DNA of 64,000 nt from Lentisphaeria bacterium (GCA_017450705.1 JAFSTC010000053.1:30517-94516); one strand, 5' to 3'. Positions 18,557-27,309 are shown, counted from the stretch's first letter. Notes: generated by a model from the letters alone, not told the origin. Numbers and translations: made by a program.

Positions 18557-20171
18557 GGGACCGGAAAAAAGGCTTCATCTCCAGCAGAAGCCGGTCGAGA
18601 TCGTCCTCGGGGACGTCTTTCCGCAGCCGCGCCCAGAGTTCGGGCAGGGGCAGCTCCAGCGTATGCGCGATCTCCGCCGAAGCCGTATCCGGCGAGGCGA
18701 GGAGATCGGCGATTCTGCCGCACAGCTCCCGCACGGGGATGAGGCGGAGCATCACGTCGCCCACGCGCTCGGGCTTTTCCCCCCGGGCCGCCAGACAGGC
18801 GAAGGTGGAGACGACGGAGTTATAAAAGGGTTTGCTCCCCGGCCCGAAGGTGTTGGGCATAAGAAGCGCCGTCGCGTCGATCCCCTCCCGGGCGAAGAGC
18901 GCCATGGCGTCGCGCTTGCTTTTGTGGTAGGGCAGATCGTGATCGATGACATGGGGACTGCTGGCGAAAAAGAGGCGCGTCTTCCTCCCCTTCAGCGCCC
19001 GGGCGAGTTTTTCCGCAAGAAGCATGTTCGTCCGGTAGAGGAAATCCCCGTCGGCGTGGCGGCTCAATCCCGCGAAATGGATGACCCTTTCCGCGCCGGA
19101 GAGGGTCTTTTTCAACAGCGCTTCGTCGTCCCACAGGGCGCGGCCGATCGTCATGTACGGAATTTTCCGCGCTTCCAGTTCTCGGATCATGAAGGAGCCG
19201 ATGAAGCCCTCCGCGCCGGTGACGGCGGTCGCCGCGGGAGGCAGTCCGAAGGGCGCGGGGCTGGTGAAACGCATGGGCTCCCCCGTGGCGGGGTGGCGGA
19301 AAACGATCTCCGACGCGTGGAGCGCCTGCCGGGGGAGAATGAGTTTTTTTCTGTCCTCCGCCGTCAGTTCGTCGGTCTTCTGCCGGAGATAGAAGTTTTC
19401 GTCGAGCCCGTACAGTTTGTCCCCGACGACGGGATACCCCAAACTCGACAGCGTGGCGCGGATCTGGTGCATCCGCCCGGTGCCGAGGGTCGCCCGCAGC
19501 AGGGAAAAGTCACCGCTCCGCCCCAGGGGCTCGAAAAAAGTCTCGGCGCTTTCGCAGGGCCCTTCGGGAGCCTCCCGGGTGAACCTGCGCTTCTTGCGGA
19601 TGACGCTGGAACAGTCCTTGGAGAGGAATCCCGCGGCGTGCAGGGGCCCGTCGAACCGCCCGTGGACCATGACGGTGTAGACTTTCTTTTCGATCAGGCT
19701 GCGGGCGCCGAACCGGGCGGCGGCTGTTTTGTCCCGGGCGGCGATCATGAGGCCCGAGGTCTCCCGGTCGAGCCGGTTGACGAAGTGGATGTCCCCGTAC
19801 TTCGAGCAGAGCAGATGCCACAGGGTGTGCTTGAAAAAGGGCCCCGCCGGATGCACGCAGAGATTCCCGGGCTTGTCGATGACGAGAAGCTGTTCGTCCT
19901 CCCACACGGCGGACCAGTTCATGTCGGCGGGAGGCTCCGGCAGTTCAGCCGGATGGTAGGAGATCACATCGTGCATCTCGAGACGCCTTTCCGGCTCCGC
20001 GGGGGCATCGTTGACGGTGATCTCCCCCGCGGCGATCACGGCGCGCCACCCCGGTTCGTCCCGGTAGGGGAAGCGGGAGACGAGAAAGGCGATGAGCGTC
20101 TGCCCGCAGCAGCTCCAGTCCACGGTGGAACGGACTTTGCGTCTTTGGAGGGAATCGGGGGTATGCTTCAT
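18531..20171 (-). CDS. RluA-type pseudouridine synthase fused to NAD-dependent epimerase
   Basis: The protein has 546 residues in two parts. Residues about 20-315 are an RluA-type pseudouridine synthase with an S4-like start and the catalytic motif NRLDRETSG (Asp135). From about 315 to the end is a short extended-SDR/NAD-dependent epimerase: TGAEGFIGS at its start, later YHKSK giving the Tyr-x-x-x-Lys pair. There is no stop or frame change between the halves. It starts inside the stop of apbE (ATGA). RNA target and sugar substrate are unknown. The fusion is unusual and may be real or specific to this lineage. Confidence 0.85.
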   Translation of the reverse strand: MKHTPDSLQRRKVRSTVDWSCCGQTLIAFLVSRFPYRDEPGWRAVIAAGEITVNDAPAEPERRLEMHDVISYHPAELPEPPADMNWSAVWEDEQLLVIDKPGNLCVHPAGPFFKHTLWHLLCSKYGDIHFVNRLDRETSGLMIAARDKTAAARFGARSLIEKKVYTVMVHGRFDGPLHAAGFLSKDCSSVIRKKRRFTREAPEGPCESAETFFEPLGRSGDFSLLRATLGTGRMHQIRATLSSLGYPVVGDKLYGLDENFYLRQKTDELTAEDRKKLILPRQALHASEIVFRHPATGEPMRFTSPAPFGLPPAATAVTGAEGFIGSFMIRELEARKIPYMTIGRALWDDEALLKKTLSGAERVIHFAGLSRHADGDFLYRTNMLLAEKLARALKGRKTRLFFASSPHVIDHDLPYHKSKRDAMALFAREGIDATALLMPNTFGPGSKPFYNSVVSTFACLAARGEKPERVGDVMLRLIPVRELCGRIADLLASPDTASAEIAHTLELPLPELWARLRKDVPEDDLDRLLLEMKPFFRSLSTSKDRR

Positions 20172-21139
20172 TTTCCGACGATGACGACCCGGCTTTGCGG
20201 GATCTCTTTTTCGACCTTGTCCGCCAGTTCGCGGCCCCGCAGGAAGACGGCGGTGGAGAGCCAGTCCGCCCGCATGGCCGAGGGACAGACGACCGTGACC
20301 GCGTGCCGCACTTCGGGAGGAGACCCCGTCGCGGGATCCATGATGTGCCCGTAGACTTTTCCGCCGTAGGTCACGTTCCGCTCGTAGTCGCCGCTGGTGG
20401 AGACGGCCGCGCCCGGCGCGGCCTCGATGACATGCCGCGTCAGCCGGTCCGGGTGGGCGGGATCCCGGATGCCGACCTTGTAAAACCCGCCGCCCTTCCG
20501 CGGGGCGGGGAGAAATTTGAGGTTGCCGCCCAGATCCAGCACCCCCGCGGCGGTTCCGGGAACGGCCTGCGCGGCCAGATCGAGGGCGAACCCCTTGGCG
20601 ATGCCCCCCAGATCGAGGGCCATGCCTTTGACCCCGAACCGGACGGTGTGCCGCTTTTCATCGAGGATCAGCTTGCCGAAGCCGACGCGCTTTTTCGCTT
20701 CGGCGATCTCCCGGTCGGAAGGGGCCGTTCCCCGTTTGCGGTAAAAGCCCCAGAGATCCATGAGAGGCTTGACCGTGATGTCGAAGGCGCCGCCGCTGAA
20801 CTCCCAGGCGAAACGGGCCTCGGCGAGCATCGCCCACATGAGGGGGGAGCAGGCGAAATCCCTTTCCCCCGCAGCGGCGTTGAGGCGGCAGAGCTCGCTC
20901 CCGGGATCCCGGAGATTGGCCGTCTGCACGATGCGGGCAAAGGCTCCGGCGGCCTGTTCGTTGAGTTTCAGCGCCGCGGGAGCAGCGGTGCCGTGCCATG
21001 TGAAGCACGCCACGGTGCCCATGGTCCGGAATACGAAACTCTCCCGCCGGTCCCGGGGCGAAGACGGAAAAATCAGCCAGGCATCCGCCAGAAGCAGAAG
21101 CGCGGCGAGAACCAGTCCTGTCCGGGTCCGTCTGTCCAT
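20168..21139 (-). CDS. apbE: FAD:protein FMN transferase
   Basis: The protein has 323 residues. An N-terminal membrane or signal segment (LVLAALLLLADAWLIF) is followed by the ApbE fold: FRTMGTVACF, GAFDITVKPLMDLWGF, ALDLGGIAKGFALD, and GHIMDPATGSPP with the metal/FAD-binding Asp. ApbE attaches FMN to flavoprotein subunits such as those of the Na+-pumping NADH dehydrogenase or Rnf complex; no such target is in this window. No lipobox cysteine was seen. GGAG lies 8 bp before the start. The RluA-epimerase fusion is coupled downstream. Confidence 0.92.
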   Translation of the reverse strand: MDRRTRTGLVLAALLLLADAWLIFPSSPRDRRESFVFRTMGTVACFTWHGTAAPAALKLNEQAAGAFARIVQTANLRDPGSELCRLNAAAGERDFACSPLMWAMLAEARFAWEFSGGAFDITVKPLMDLWGFYRKRGTAPSDREIAEAKKRVGFGKLILDEKRHTVRFGVKGMALDLGGIAKGFALDLAAQAVPGTAAGVLDLGGNLKFLPAPRKGGGFYKVGIRDPAHPDRLTRHVIEAAPGAAVSTSGDYERNVTYGGKVYGHIMDPATGSPPEVRHAVTVVCPSAMRADWLSTAVFLRGRELADKVEKEIPQSRVVIVGK

Positions 21140-21148
21140 GGTGTCAGA

Positions 21149-21187
21149 CTCCGGGCTGCGCGGGAAAAAACGCCGCGCGGCCCGGAG
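21149..21187. terminator. 15-bp stem hairpin between Gfo/Idh and apbE
   Basis: CTCCGGGCTGCGCGG pairs with CCGCGCGGCCCGGAG (one T-G wobble) around a 9-nt loop. It sits after the Gfo/Idh stop on the minus strand and is the likely terminator, though a U-tract follows only inside the loop. Confidence 0.55.
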
Positions 21188-21196
21188 AAAAGCGGA

Positions 21197-22267
21197 TCAC
21201 TTCGCGTCGGGGAAAGGCGTGAACTTGGGGTTCTGGCGCTTGACCTCGTTGGTGACGCGCACGACCTGAACGGCCTCTTCCAGCTTGATCGGGAAGGGAA
21301 CACCCTCGCGGATGGCCCGATAAAGGTGCTTGTAGATGTCGTAGATGGTGCATCCGGCGGCAGGCTCCACCATGATGGTCTTGCGGACCCAGCGGGGCTT
21401 GTAGTCGCCGCCGAAACCGCCGGAGAGCGGGGGCGTGCCCGGATCGGCCTTGTCCGTAGGAGTCTTGAAATCGGGATGCAGGTATTTGAGCTGGATGTCC
21501 TGCTCGTCGGGGCTGATGAGGGATCCCCGGGTGCCGTACACGGCGTAGACGGGAGAAGGCAGCGCCACGCCGCCGGAGATCTCGATGTCGATGACCCGGC
21601 CGTTCTCGCCCCGCAGGATGATTTTGAGGTGATCCTCGGCGTCGCCCAGGGCGGCCACCCGCTTGAGGTCGCTCCAGACGGAGGCCAGCGGAGACTCCAG
21701 CAGACGCAGACCGTGGTCGATCAGGTGCGGGCCCCAGTTGTTGAGCTGACCGCCGCCGCATCCGATCAGCGTCTGCCAGTCGTTGCGGAACTGGAAGCTG
21801 TGGCGGCAGAGCTTGATCTCGTAGACTTCGCCCAGAACGCCGCTGGCCATGATCTCTTTGATATGGTTGAAGGCCGCCTCGAAACGGCGGTTCTGACGGC
21901 AGAAGAGCTTGCCGGGGAAACGCTTCGACGCCTCGATGAGCCGGTCGCAGCCCTCGTCGCTGATGGCGATGGGCTTTTCGGCGAAAACGTATTTCCCCGC
22001 TTCGAGGGCGCGGATGCAGTATTTGACGTGATCGGGGGAGCGCACGGCAACGGCGACCAGCTCCACATCCTTGTCCTTGAGGAAGGCCTCGCCGTCGGTA
22101 TAGGTGCGGATCCCGGGGACTTTTTCCGCGATGAGTTTGCAGCGTTCGGGGTCGATGTCGCACCCGGCGGCGATCTCGAACATCTCCGGATACATCTGAA
22201 GCTCTTTGCTGTGCATGCAGTTGCCGGCGCGGCCGAGGCCCCAGATCCCGACTTTGATCTTGCTCAT
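21197..22267 (-). CDS. Gfo/Idh/MocA-family oxidoreductase
   Basis: The protein has 356 residues. An N-terminal Rossmann fold (VGIWGLGRAG, residues about 6-15), EKPIAIS (the EKP motif), then a C-terminal domain with GGGQLNNWGPHLIDHGLRLL, the usual catalytic His region. It uses NAD(P) to oxidise or epimerise a sugar or inositol-type substrate. ATG 22267 is taken as start, with a GGGAGA upstream; a longer frame to 22330 lacks a signal. It is a single-gene unit with its own promoter and palindromes. Confidence 0.9.
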   Translation of the reverse strand: MSKIKVGIWGLGRAGNCMHSKELQMYPEMFEIAAGCDIDPERCKLIAEKVPGIRTYTDGEAFLKDKDVELVAVAVRSPDHVKYCIRALEAGKYVFAEKPIAISDEGCDRLIEASKRFPGKLFCRQNRRFEAAFNHIKEIMASGVLGEVYEIKLCRHSFQFRNDWQTLIGCGGGQLNNWGPHLIDHGLRLLESPLASVWSDLKRVAALGDAEDHLKIILRGENGRVIDIEISGGVALPSPVYAVYGTRGSLISPDEQDIQLKYLHPDFKTPTDKADPGTPPLSGGFGGDYKPRWVRKTIMVEPAAGCTIYDIYKHLYRAIREGVPFPIKLEEAVQVVRVTNEVKRQNPKFTPFPDAK

Positions 22268-22295
22268 AAAACGTGTTCTCCCTGTTTTGAGACGT

Positions 22296-22343
22296 TGAAA
22301 AACGATCCGTTTCATAAGATACCACGTCAACGTGTTTTTTCAA
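22296..22343 (-). promoter_or_regulatory. promoter with two nested palindromes
   Basis: Minus strand: TTGAAA (22338-22343), 16 bp spacer, TATCTT (22316-22321). CACGTCAACGTG (22323-22334) fills the spacer. A second imperfect palindrome, TGAAAAACG-ATC-CGTTTCA (22296-22314), covers the start site. The layout suggests a repressor operator, possibly LacI-type. Confidence 0.5.
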
Positions 22344-22378
22344 GCTCTTCCCGCCGCCGGGACCGGGGGGAAGATGGA

Positions 22379-22834
22379 TCAGCTGAAGGTGAAAAGTTTT
22401 CCGTTCCCGTCGGGGTAGGCCATGAAAGTGAGGCGCGCCACATGGTCGCCGCCCATGGTGGGGATGTATTCGATGTCCGGCAGGAGCACCGCGGCGCCGA
22501 AGGAGAGCTCCTTCTCCCCCGCATCCTCCGTGATGGGCGTGAAGGTGAGGACCTTGCGTTCCGAGGAGGCGGCGATGTCGTCCCCTTTGGCGAAATTTCC
22601 GGCCAGCGTCAGCGCCGCGTCGATGTTCTTGGTGTGGATCGTGATCTTCGCCGAGGAACGCGTGATCGTGCGGCTGACCTCCTCGCGGCCTCCGTTCTCG
22701 TAGATCAGGGAGTCGAAGACCTTGATCTCGGACTCGATCTTCGGCGCGTCCGCCAGCGGGCCAAGAACGGTCCCGTCGTACGCGGCAAGGTAAGGATGCT
22801 GTTTGATTTTGGTGATGTCGTAAGTTTGCGGCAT
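22379..22834 (-). CDS. phage tail-tube-like protein (domesticated or remnant)
   Basis: The protein has 151 residues. The pattern (YDGTVLGPLADAP, then EIKVFDSLIYENGGREEV, a run of beta strands, and the C-terminal LTFMAYPDGNGKLFTF) resembles tail-tube proteins of tailed phages. No other phage morphogenesis genes are nearby except the 94-residue gene just upstream, with which it is co-oriented (19 bp gap). Assignment rests on pattern only. Confidence 0.4.
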   Translation of the reverse strand: MPQTYDITKIKQHPYLAAYDGTVLGPLADAPKIESEIKVFDSLIYENGGREEVSRTITRSSAKITIHTKNIDAALTLAGNFAKGDDIAASSERKVLTFTPITEDAGEKELSFGAAVLLPDIEYIPTMGGDHVARLTFMAYPDGNGKLFTFS

Positions 22835-22853
22835 GAGGAAAACTCCTTTTTTT

Positions 22854-23138
22854 TCAGTTGAGCGTTATGCATCTGACCGCCCGGATCTCTCCGGAAAGAT
22901 CCCGGCACGGCCTGACTTCTGTGATCTCGTGTTCCCGGTTCCCGTCTCTGATGATGTCCCCCGCCCCCGGCATCACCGCTCCTCCCCGCAGCAGGTACAC
23001 GGCCCGGCCCCCGTCTCCGAATCCGTCACGGCCGCGGCATTTCATCTCTTCCGTGCACAGGGCCTCGGCAGCATGATCCGTGTACGCGCCGCCGGGTGTG
23101 AAGATCCTGACGGCGACCTGTTTTGAATTGTTCGTCAT
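22854..23138 (-). CDS. small phage-like protein, possibly head-tail joining type
   Basis: The protein has 94 residues and a strong Shine-Dalgarno (GGAGGT, 7 bp) before ATG 23138. The late part (GAGDIIRDGNREHEITEVRPCRDLSGE) is like small phage head-closure proteins, where a GD turn, a variable loop and a Val/Arg strand recur. It is the first of a two-gene unit with the tail-tube-like gene. Function uncertain. Confidence 0.4.
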   Translation of the reverse strand: MTNNSKQVAVRIFTPGGAYTDHAAEALCTEEMKCRGRDGFGDGGRAVYLLRGGAVMPGAGDIIRDGNREHEITEVRPCRDLSGEIRAVRCITLN

Positions 23139-23242
23139 AAATGCGACCTCCGTGTCTCCCCCCGTCTTCGTCACCCGGGAAGAGTCGAAAAAACCTTTTC
23201 CGGTGCTGATGTAAGACCGTGACGGAAAAGGGAGAAAGACCG

Positions 23243-23673
23243 ATGAAAAGATTTTTTCCGTTTTGCCTCTCTGCACTTCTCTGCCTCTGCACGCTCCCGG
23301 GAGAAAGGACAAGCAGTGGACCCGCCTCGACCCGAGAGGATCCGTCTGCACGGGGAGCGCCTTCTACGACGCGGACCTGTCGAAATTCAAACGCAGGCGG
23401 ATGAACGGCAATCTGGAAGAGAAGAGGTACGACGCGGACTTCGTCTCCCGGTACGCCATGAGCTTCGGACACGGGGACCGGGCCGAAACATTCGCGTACA
23501 TGATCGTCGAAGGGCCGAGATTCCTCCGCCGGACGGAGAAGAGCCCGGTCCTCAAAAAAAAGATGGAGTACGTCATCGAGATCACCGGAAAACGGGATCT
23601 GCTGGGCAAAGACTTCCGGGGAAAGCTGTTCCGGCCCGAAAGGCCCCCGCCGCCTCCGGGCCCCGCGCCCTGA
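23243..23673 (+). pseudogene. frame-broken remnant of a secreted zinc metallopeptidase-like protein
   Basis: ATG 23243 (after GGGAGAAAG) opens a perfect signal peptide (MKRFFPFCLSALLCLCTLPG). That frame then becomes composition-poor and stops at 23404. The frame one register away carries the rest: KQWTRLDPRGSV, then DADFVSRYAMSFGHGDRAETFAYMIVEG and KKKMEYVIEITG. This tail resembles the end of putative zinc-binding metallopeptidases, whose chain reads like FVSxYA...EDxAETFAY. The upstream HExxH part is missing, so both a frameshift and a large deletion are implied. A chance similarity is possible. Confidence 0.5.
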
Positions 23674-23695
23674 CGCCCGCCCCGCGGGCGGGGGA

Positions 23696-24886
23696 TCACT
23701 GTTTGTACATGACGGGGAAGGTGGCCAGTCCGGGGTCTCCCGTGGGCACGTCCACGGGTCCCTGCCGGTCGACCAGTCCCCAGCGGCGGGAGAAGGGCCA
23801 GAAGGTGAAGAAGGCCCGTCCCACGAGGTTGCGCCGGGGGACCGCTCCGAAGAAACGGCTGTCCTTGCTGAAGCGCGAGTTGTCGCCCAGCATGAAATAA
23901 TGCCCCGGGGGAACGGTGTAAGGCTTTCCCGAAGCGATCTCCTCCAGACCCATTCCGGAAGCGTGCCCCTGATAGCCGCCTTTGCCGGAGTAGACCTTGG
24001 CGAAGCGGGGAGAGAGCTCCTGCGCCCTGACGAATTTTTCTCCGCCCGCCGGACGGATGAAAAGCTGACTGCCTTCGATCTTCACCGTGTCGCCGGGCAG
24101 CGCCGCCAGACGCTTGATGTAGTAGTGGCCGCTTGTGGCCGCAAGAGGCGTCCCGTCGGTATCCTGCAATCCCCCGGTGGTGAAGACCATGACTTCTCCC
24201 CGTTCCGGCGGCGCAAGATAGAGACTGAACCGCTCCACGAAGAGGTGATCGCCCAAAGAAACGTATCCGTCGGCCAGCACGTCGCCCGTTCTGTACTCTC
24301 TGGCGGGATCGAGTTTCGCGTAGTCCGCAACTTTGACGGGATCTCCGGGGAGCGTGTACGTCGTCCCCCCGATGGTGAAGCCGGTCCGGTCGAAGACGAA
24401 GCCGCTCCCGTGCCGGAGGGACGACGGATCCAGCACCCCCGGAGCCGTCACCCGGGCCCGGGCGGGAGTGTTGGCGAAAAACAGCGCCCGCAGGACCGGG
24501 GGAAACTTTTTCTGGATCCTGTTGGCCCCGGCATCGGCCTCCTGATAGTGGATGCCGTACAGCGTGGGCTGCATGGAGCTCGTGGGGATCCGGAAGGGCT
24601 GGAAATAAAGTCCCCTGATGCCGAAGGCCACCGCGCCGACGACCAGCAGCAGATCCAGCAGATTGCGCAGGGAGGAGCCGTTCCCCGGCAGAACGAGTTT
24701 TTCCATGCTTTTTTCGGCGTTCTTCACGGCCAGAGCCGGATCCTTTTCCGATCTGAGGCCGGCGAGGATCCGGTCGAACTCTTCCTTCTGCCCGGCGGAG
24801 AAAAGGTCGTCCCCGGAACGGCGGAGCGTGACGAGCTCGGCCAGGTACTTGCGGCGGCGGCGGTTTTTGAAATAACGGAAGATCAT
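23696..24886 (-). CDS. lepB: signal peptidase I
   Basis: The protein has 396 residues, longer than typical because of an N-terminal basic region and an inserted cap. After one membrane segment (about 75-92) comes IPTSSMQPTL with the nucleophile Ser104, then YYIKRLAALPGD with the catalytic Lys258, and GDNSRFSKDSRFFG near the end. It removes signal peptides of exported proteins, many of which are encoded here. It is the last gene of the gatB operon and starts within the phosphatase stop (ATGA, 24883-24886) after GGGGAGG. Confidence 0.93.
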   Translation of the reverse strand: MIFRYFKNRRRRKYLAELVTLRRSGDDLFSAGQKEEFDRILAGLRSEKDPALAVKNAEKSMEKLVLPGNGSSLRNLLDLLLVVGAVAFGIRGLYFQPFRIPTSSMQPTLYGIHYQEADAGANRIQKKFPPVLRALFFANTPARARVTAPGVLDPSSLRHGSGFVFDRTGFTIGGTTYTLPGDPVKVADYAKLDPAREYRTGDVLADGYVSLGDHLFVERFSLYLAPPERGEVMVFTTGGLQDTDGTPLAATSGHYYIKRLAALPGDTVKIEGSQLFIRPAGGEKFVRAQELSPRFAKVYSGKGGYQGHASGMGLEEIASGKPYTVPPGHYFMLGDNSRFSKDSRFFGAVPRRNLVGRAFFTFWPFSRRWGLVDRQGPVDVPTGDPGLATFPVMYKQ

Positions 24887-25338
24887 GGTTTTTCCTCCCC
24901 GGCGCCGATCTCCCGGACGAGGGCGTCCACGGCCTCCCTGATGGCGGCAAAAGTCTTTTCGTAGACCGCCGCGCCGCCGCCGAAGGGGTCGGCGATGCCG
25001 CTGCCGGAACGCCACTCCCCCAGCTCACGGATCTTCGGCGCGAATTCCGGCGCGGCCGAGATCAGCGCCTCGCAGTGGGACCGGGTCATGCCGACGACGA
25101 GTCCGGCCTCTTCGAGAAGGTACCGGGAGACCCGCCGGGAGCGGAAAGTCGAGGGATCGATGCCGTTCCGCCTCATGACTTCTCCCGCGTGGCGGGAGAT
25201 CGTCTCCCCGGGGAAGGCGGCCAGTCCGGCACTGGCGGCCCGGTGCGGTCCCCCCGTCCGGGCCATGACGTCGTTGAAATACAGCTCGGCCATGGGACTG
25301 CGGCAGGTGTTTCCGGTGCAGACGAAGAGGACTTTCAT
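24883..25338 (-). CDS. low-molecular-weight protein tyrosine phosphatase
   Basis: The protein has 151 residues. CTGNTCRSP at residues 7-15 is the Cys-x5-Arg phosphate loop (Cys7, Arg13). The general-acid Asp is in IADPFGG. Such enzymes act on protein tyrosine phosphate, sometimes with envelope kinases, or on arginine phosphate. It is translationally coupled to lepB downstream and separated from ruvA by 9 bp upstream. Confidence 0.93.
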   Translation of the reverse strand: MKVLFVCTGNTCRSPMAELYFNDVMARTGGPHRAASAGLAAFPGETISRHAGEVMRRNGIDPSTFRSRRVSRYLLEEAGLVVGMTRSHCEALISAAPEFAPKIRELGEWRSGSGIADPFGGGAAVYEKTFAAIREAVDALVREIGAGEEKP

Positions 25339-25347
25339 TCACACCGC

Positions 25348-25944
25348 CTAAAATTTGAGTTTCATGATGGCTGCCCGCAGCAGTTTCTCGGAGGTCTGTT
25401 CCTCGGGCGGCGTTTCCGCGAGGAGCTGATTGAGCACCTTGGTGACGGCGTCGCGCTTGAAGCCCAGCTGTTCCAGGGCCAGCGCGGCGTCGTTTGCGGC
25501 GTCGCTGACGGGGAGGACCGCTCCGCCCGCGGCGCCGCCCGCAAGGTCGATCTTGCCCTTCAGGTCCACGATGAGCCGTTCGGCGGTGCGCTTGCCGATG
25601 CCGCTGATGCGCGAGATGGCTTTGACGTCGCCGGAGGCGATCGCGGCGCTGAAGGTGGAAACGGGCATGGTGCTCAGAACGTTGAGCGCCAGTTTCCCGC
25701 CCACGCCGGAGACCTCGATCAGTTTGAGGAAGAGCTGTTTCTCCTCGGACGTGGAAAAGCCGAAAAGCGTGATGGCGTCCTCGCGGACTTGCATGTAAGT
25801 GTGCAGACGCACCTTTTCCCCCGGCTGAGGCAGTTTCTCGAAGGTGGAGAGGGGGATCTGCGCCTCGTAGCCGACGCCCGAAACATCGATGACGCAGCAG
25901 GAAGCGCTGCTTTCGGCAAGAGTTCCCGACAGGAAGGAGATCAC
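25348..25944 (-). CDS. ruvA: Holliday junction DNA helicase subunit RuvA
   Basis: The protein has 198 residues: an OB-fold domain, then helix-hairpin-helix motifs (VSGVGGKLALNVL and ISGIGKRTAERLIVDLKGK), and a C-terminal domain that contacts RuvB. It binds four-way DNA junctions. The start is GTG 25944 inside the nadC stop (GTGA), so it is coupled. ruvB and ruvC are not in the window. Confidence 0.95.
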   Translation of the reverse strand: MISFLSGTLAESSASCCVIDVSGVGYEAQIPLSTFEKLPQPGEKVRLHTYMQVREDAITLFGFSTSEEKQLFLKLIEVSGVGGKLALNVLSTMPVSTFSAAIASGDVKAISRISGIGKRTAERLIVDLKGKIDLAGGAAGGAVLPVSDAANDAALALEQLGFKRDAVTKVLNQLLAETPPEEQTSEKLLRAAIMKLKF

Positions 25945-26831
25945 TTTTCCACCTCGATATCCAGAGAAATGTCGGCGGACTTGACCGAGTGGGTCAGCGC
26001 GCCGGAGGAAACGAAATCGACGCCGATCTCCCCGATGGAGCGCAGCCGTTCGAGGGTGATGCCGCCGGAAGCCTCCAGTTTCGCCCGGCCGCCGACGAGG
26101 GCAACGGCCTTTTTCATGGTCTCGTTGTCCATGTTGTCCAGGAGGATGTACTCGACGCCGGCGTCGGCGGCTTCCGCAACTTCCTCCAGCGTGTCGGCCT
26201 CGACTTCGATCTCAAGCTCCGGATAGGCCTTGCGGGCGCGGGCCACGGCCCGGGAGATGGCTCCGTCGCCCTCGAGGGCGGCCAGCTCCCGGTGGTTGTC
26301 CTTGATCATGATGCGGTCGTAGAGACCGATGCGGTGGTTGGAGGCGCCGCCCGTGAAGACGGCGTATTTCTCCAGATTCCGGTAGCCGGGGGTGGTCTTG
26401 CGGGTGTCGAGGACGACGGTTTTGAACCCCTCGAGCTCTTTCGCGCAGCGGTGAGACATGGTGGCGATGCCGCAGAGGCGCTGGAGAAAGTTCAGCGCGG
26501 TGCGTTCGGCGGTCAGGATGCCCCGGGCGGGGCCCCGGATGACGGCGAGGATGTCACCGGCATGGCAGACGTCCCCCTCCCCGGCCCGGGGATCGAACTC
26601 CAGACGGGGCTCGACGATTTTGAAGACCCGTTCGGCGATGGGCAGTCCGCAGACGACCATCTCCTTTTCCTTGCACCGCAGCACGGCGCGGCTGACGGCG
26701 GTCTCGGGGACGACGGCCAGCGTCGTCGCATCGCCGATCATGTCGAGATCCTCGTTGAGCGCCAGTTCGATCAGGTGATCGGCCCGTCCCCAGTCGATGG
26801 CGTACGATCCATCGTCATCCAGATTGCTCAC
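25941..26831 (-). CDS. nadC: nicotinate-nucleotide pyrophosphorylase (carboxylating)
   Basis: The protein has 296 residues. DTRKTTPGYR, KYAVFTGGASNHRIGLYDRIMIKDNH and LEASGGI are the conserved quinolinate phosphoribosyltransferase motifs. It converts quinolinate and PRPP to nicotinate mononucleotide in NAD synthesis. I choose GTG 26831 because AGGAG lies 8 bp before it; the open frame upstream lacks family similarity. Confidence 0.95.
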   Translation of the reverse strand: MSNLDDDGSYAIDWGRADHLIELALNEDLDMIGDATTLAVVPETAVSRAVLRCKEKEMVVCGLPIAERVFKIVEPRLEFDPRAGEGDVCHAGDILAVIRGPARGILTAERTALNFLQRLCGIATMSHRCAKELEGFKTVVLDTRKTTPGYRNLEKYAVFTGGASNHRIGLYDRIMIKDNHRELAALEGDGAISRAVARARKAYPELEIEVEADTLEEVAEAADAGVEYILLDNMDNETMKKAVALVGGRAKLEASGGITLERLRSIGEIGVDFVSSGALTHSVKSADISLDIEVEK

Positions 26832-26892
26832 TTGAAACACTCCTGTTCTCAAAAATTTTCTCCCCGGTCGGGGATCTTGCAAAAACACGCGC

Positions 26893-27309
26893 TCACTTCT
26901 TCGGGGCGGGCCGGGGGGCTTTCCCGTCGGGCTTCTGCGTGCGCAGATCGAGCCACTCCGGCTGGTTGTCCCTTATTTTCATCATCCACTGGGCCGACGG
27001 GGTGAAAAAGGTCCCGCGGATGAAGACGGCGACCCATCTGTCGGGCAGCTGCCACGAAATGGTGGCGTCGCCGGTCCGGTCGCCGCTGTAGATGATCCTG
27101 AGTTCGGGATCCTTGCTGCGGATGATCGCCTTCTCCCCGGGCGTCAGCACTTTGGACCGGATGAGGGTGCTCCGGGCGATGCTGGCAAGTTCGAGCTCCT
27201 CCCGGGAAGAGAGCACCTCGCAGCTCACCCCGTTGATCTCCCGGGTAGGCCCGCCGCAGCCGCAGAGGAACAGCATCGCAAAAAACAGGAGCGGTATCGC
27301 GAAACGCAT
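26893..27309 (-). CDS. small lipoprotein of unknown function
   Basis: The protein has 138 residues. The N-terminus is a lipoprotein signal ending in LFLCGC, a lipobox with the modified Cys at about 16. The rest is a small beta-rich domain (ELRIIYSGDRTGDATISWQLPDRWVAVFI) and a Pro/Lys-rich tail. No family recognised. It lies between recO and nadC in the operon (6 bp after recO). Confidence 0.8.
   Translation of the reverse strand: MRFAIPLLFFAMLFLCGCGGPTREINGVSCEVLSSREELELASIARSTLIRSKVLTPGEKAIIRSKDPELRIIYSGDRTGDATISWQLPDRWVAVFIRGTFFTPSAQWMMKIRDNQPEWLDLRTQKPDGKAPRPAPKK

Noticed and set aside
20195..22861. Plus-strand open frame across apbE and the Gfo/Idh gene
   Set aside because: It passes through two good minus-strand genes, a hairpin and a promoter.
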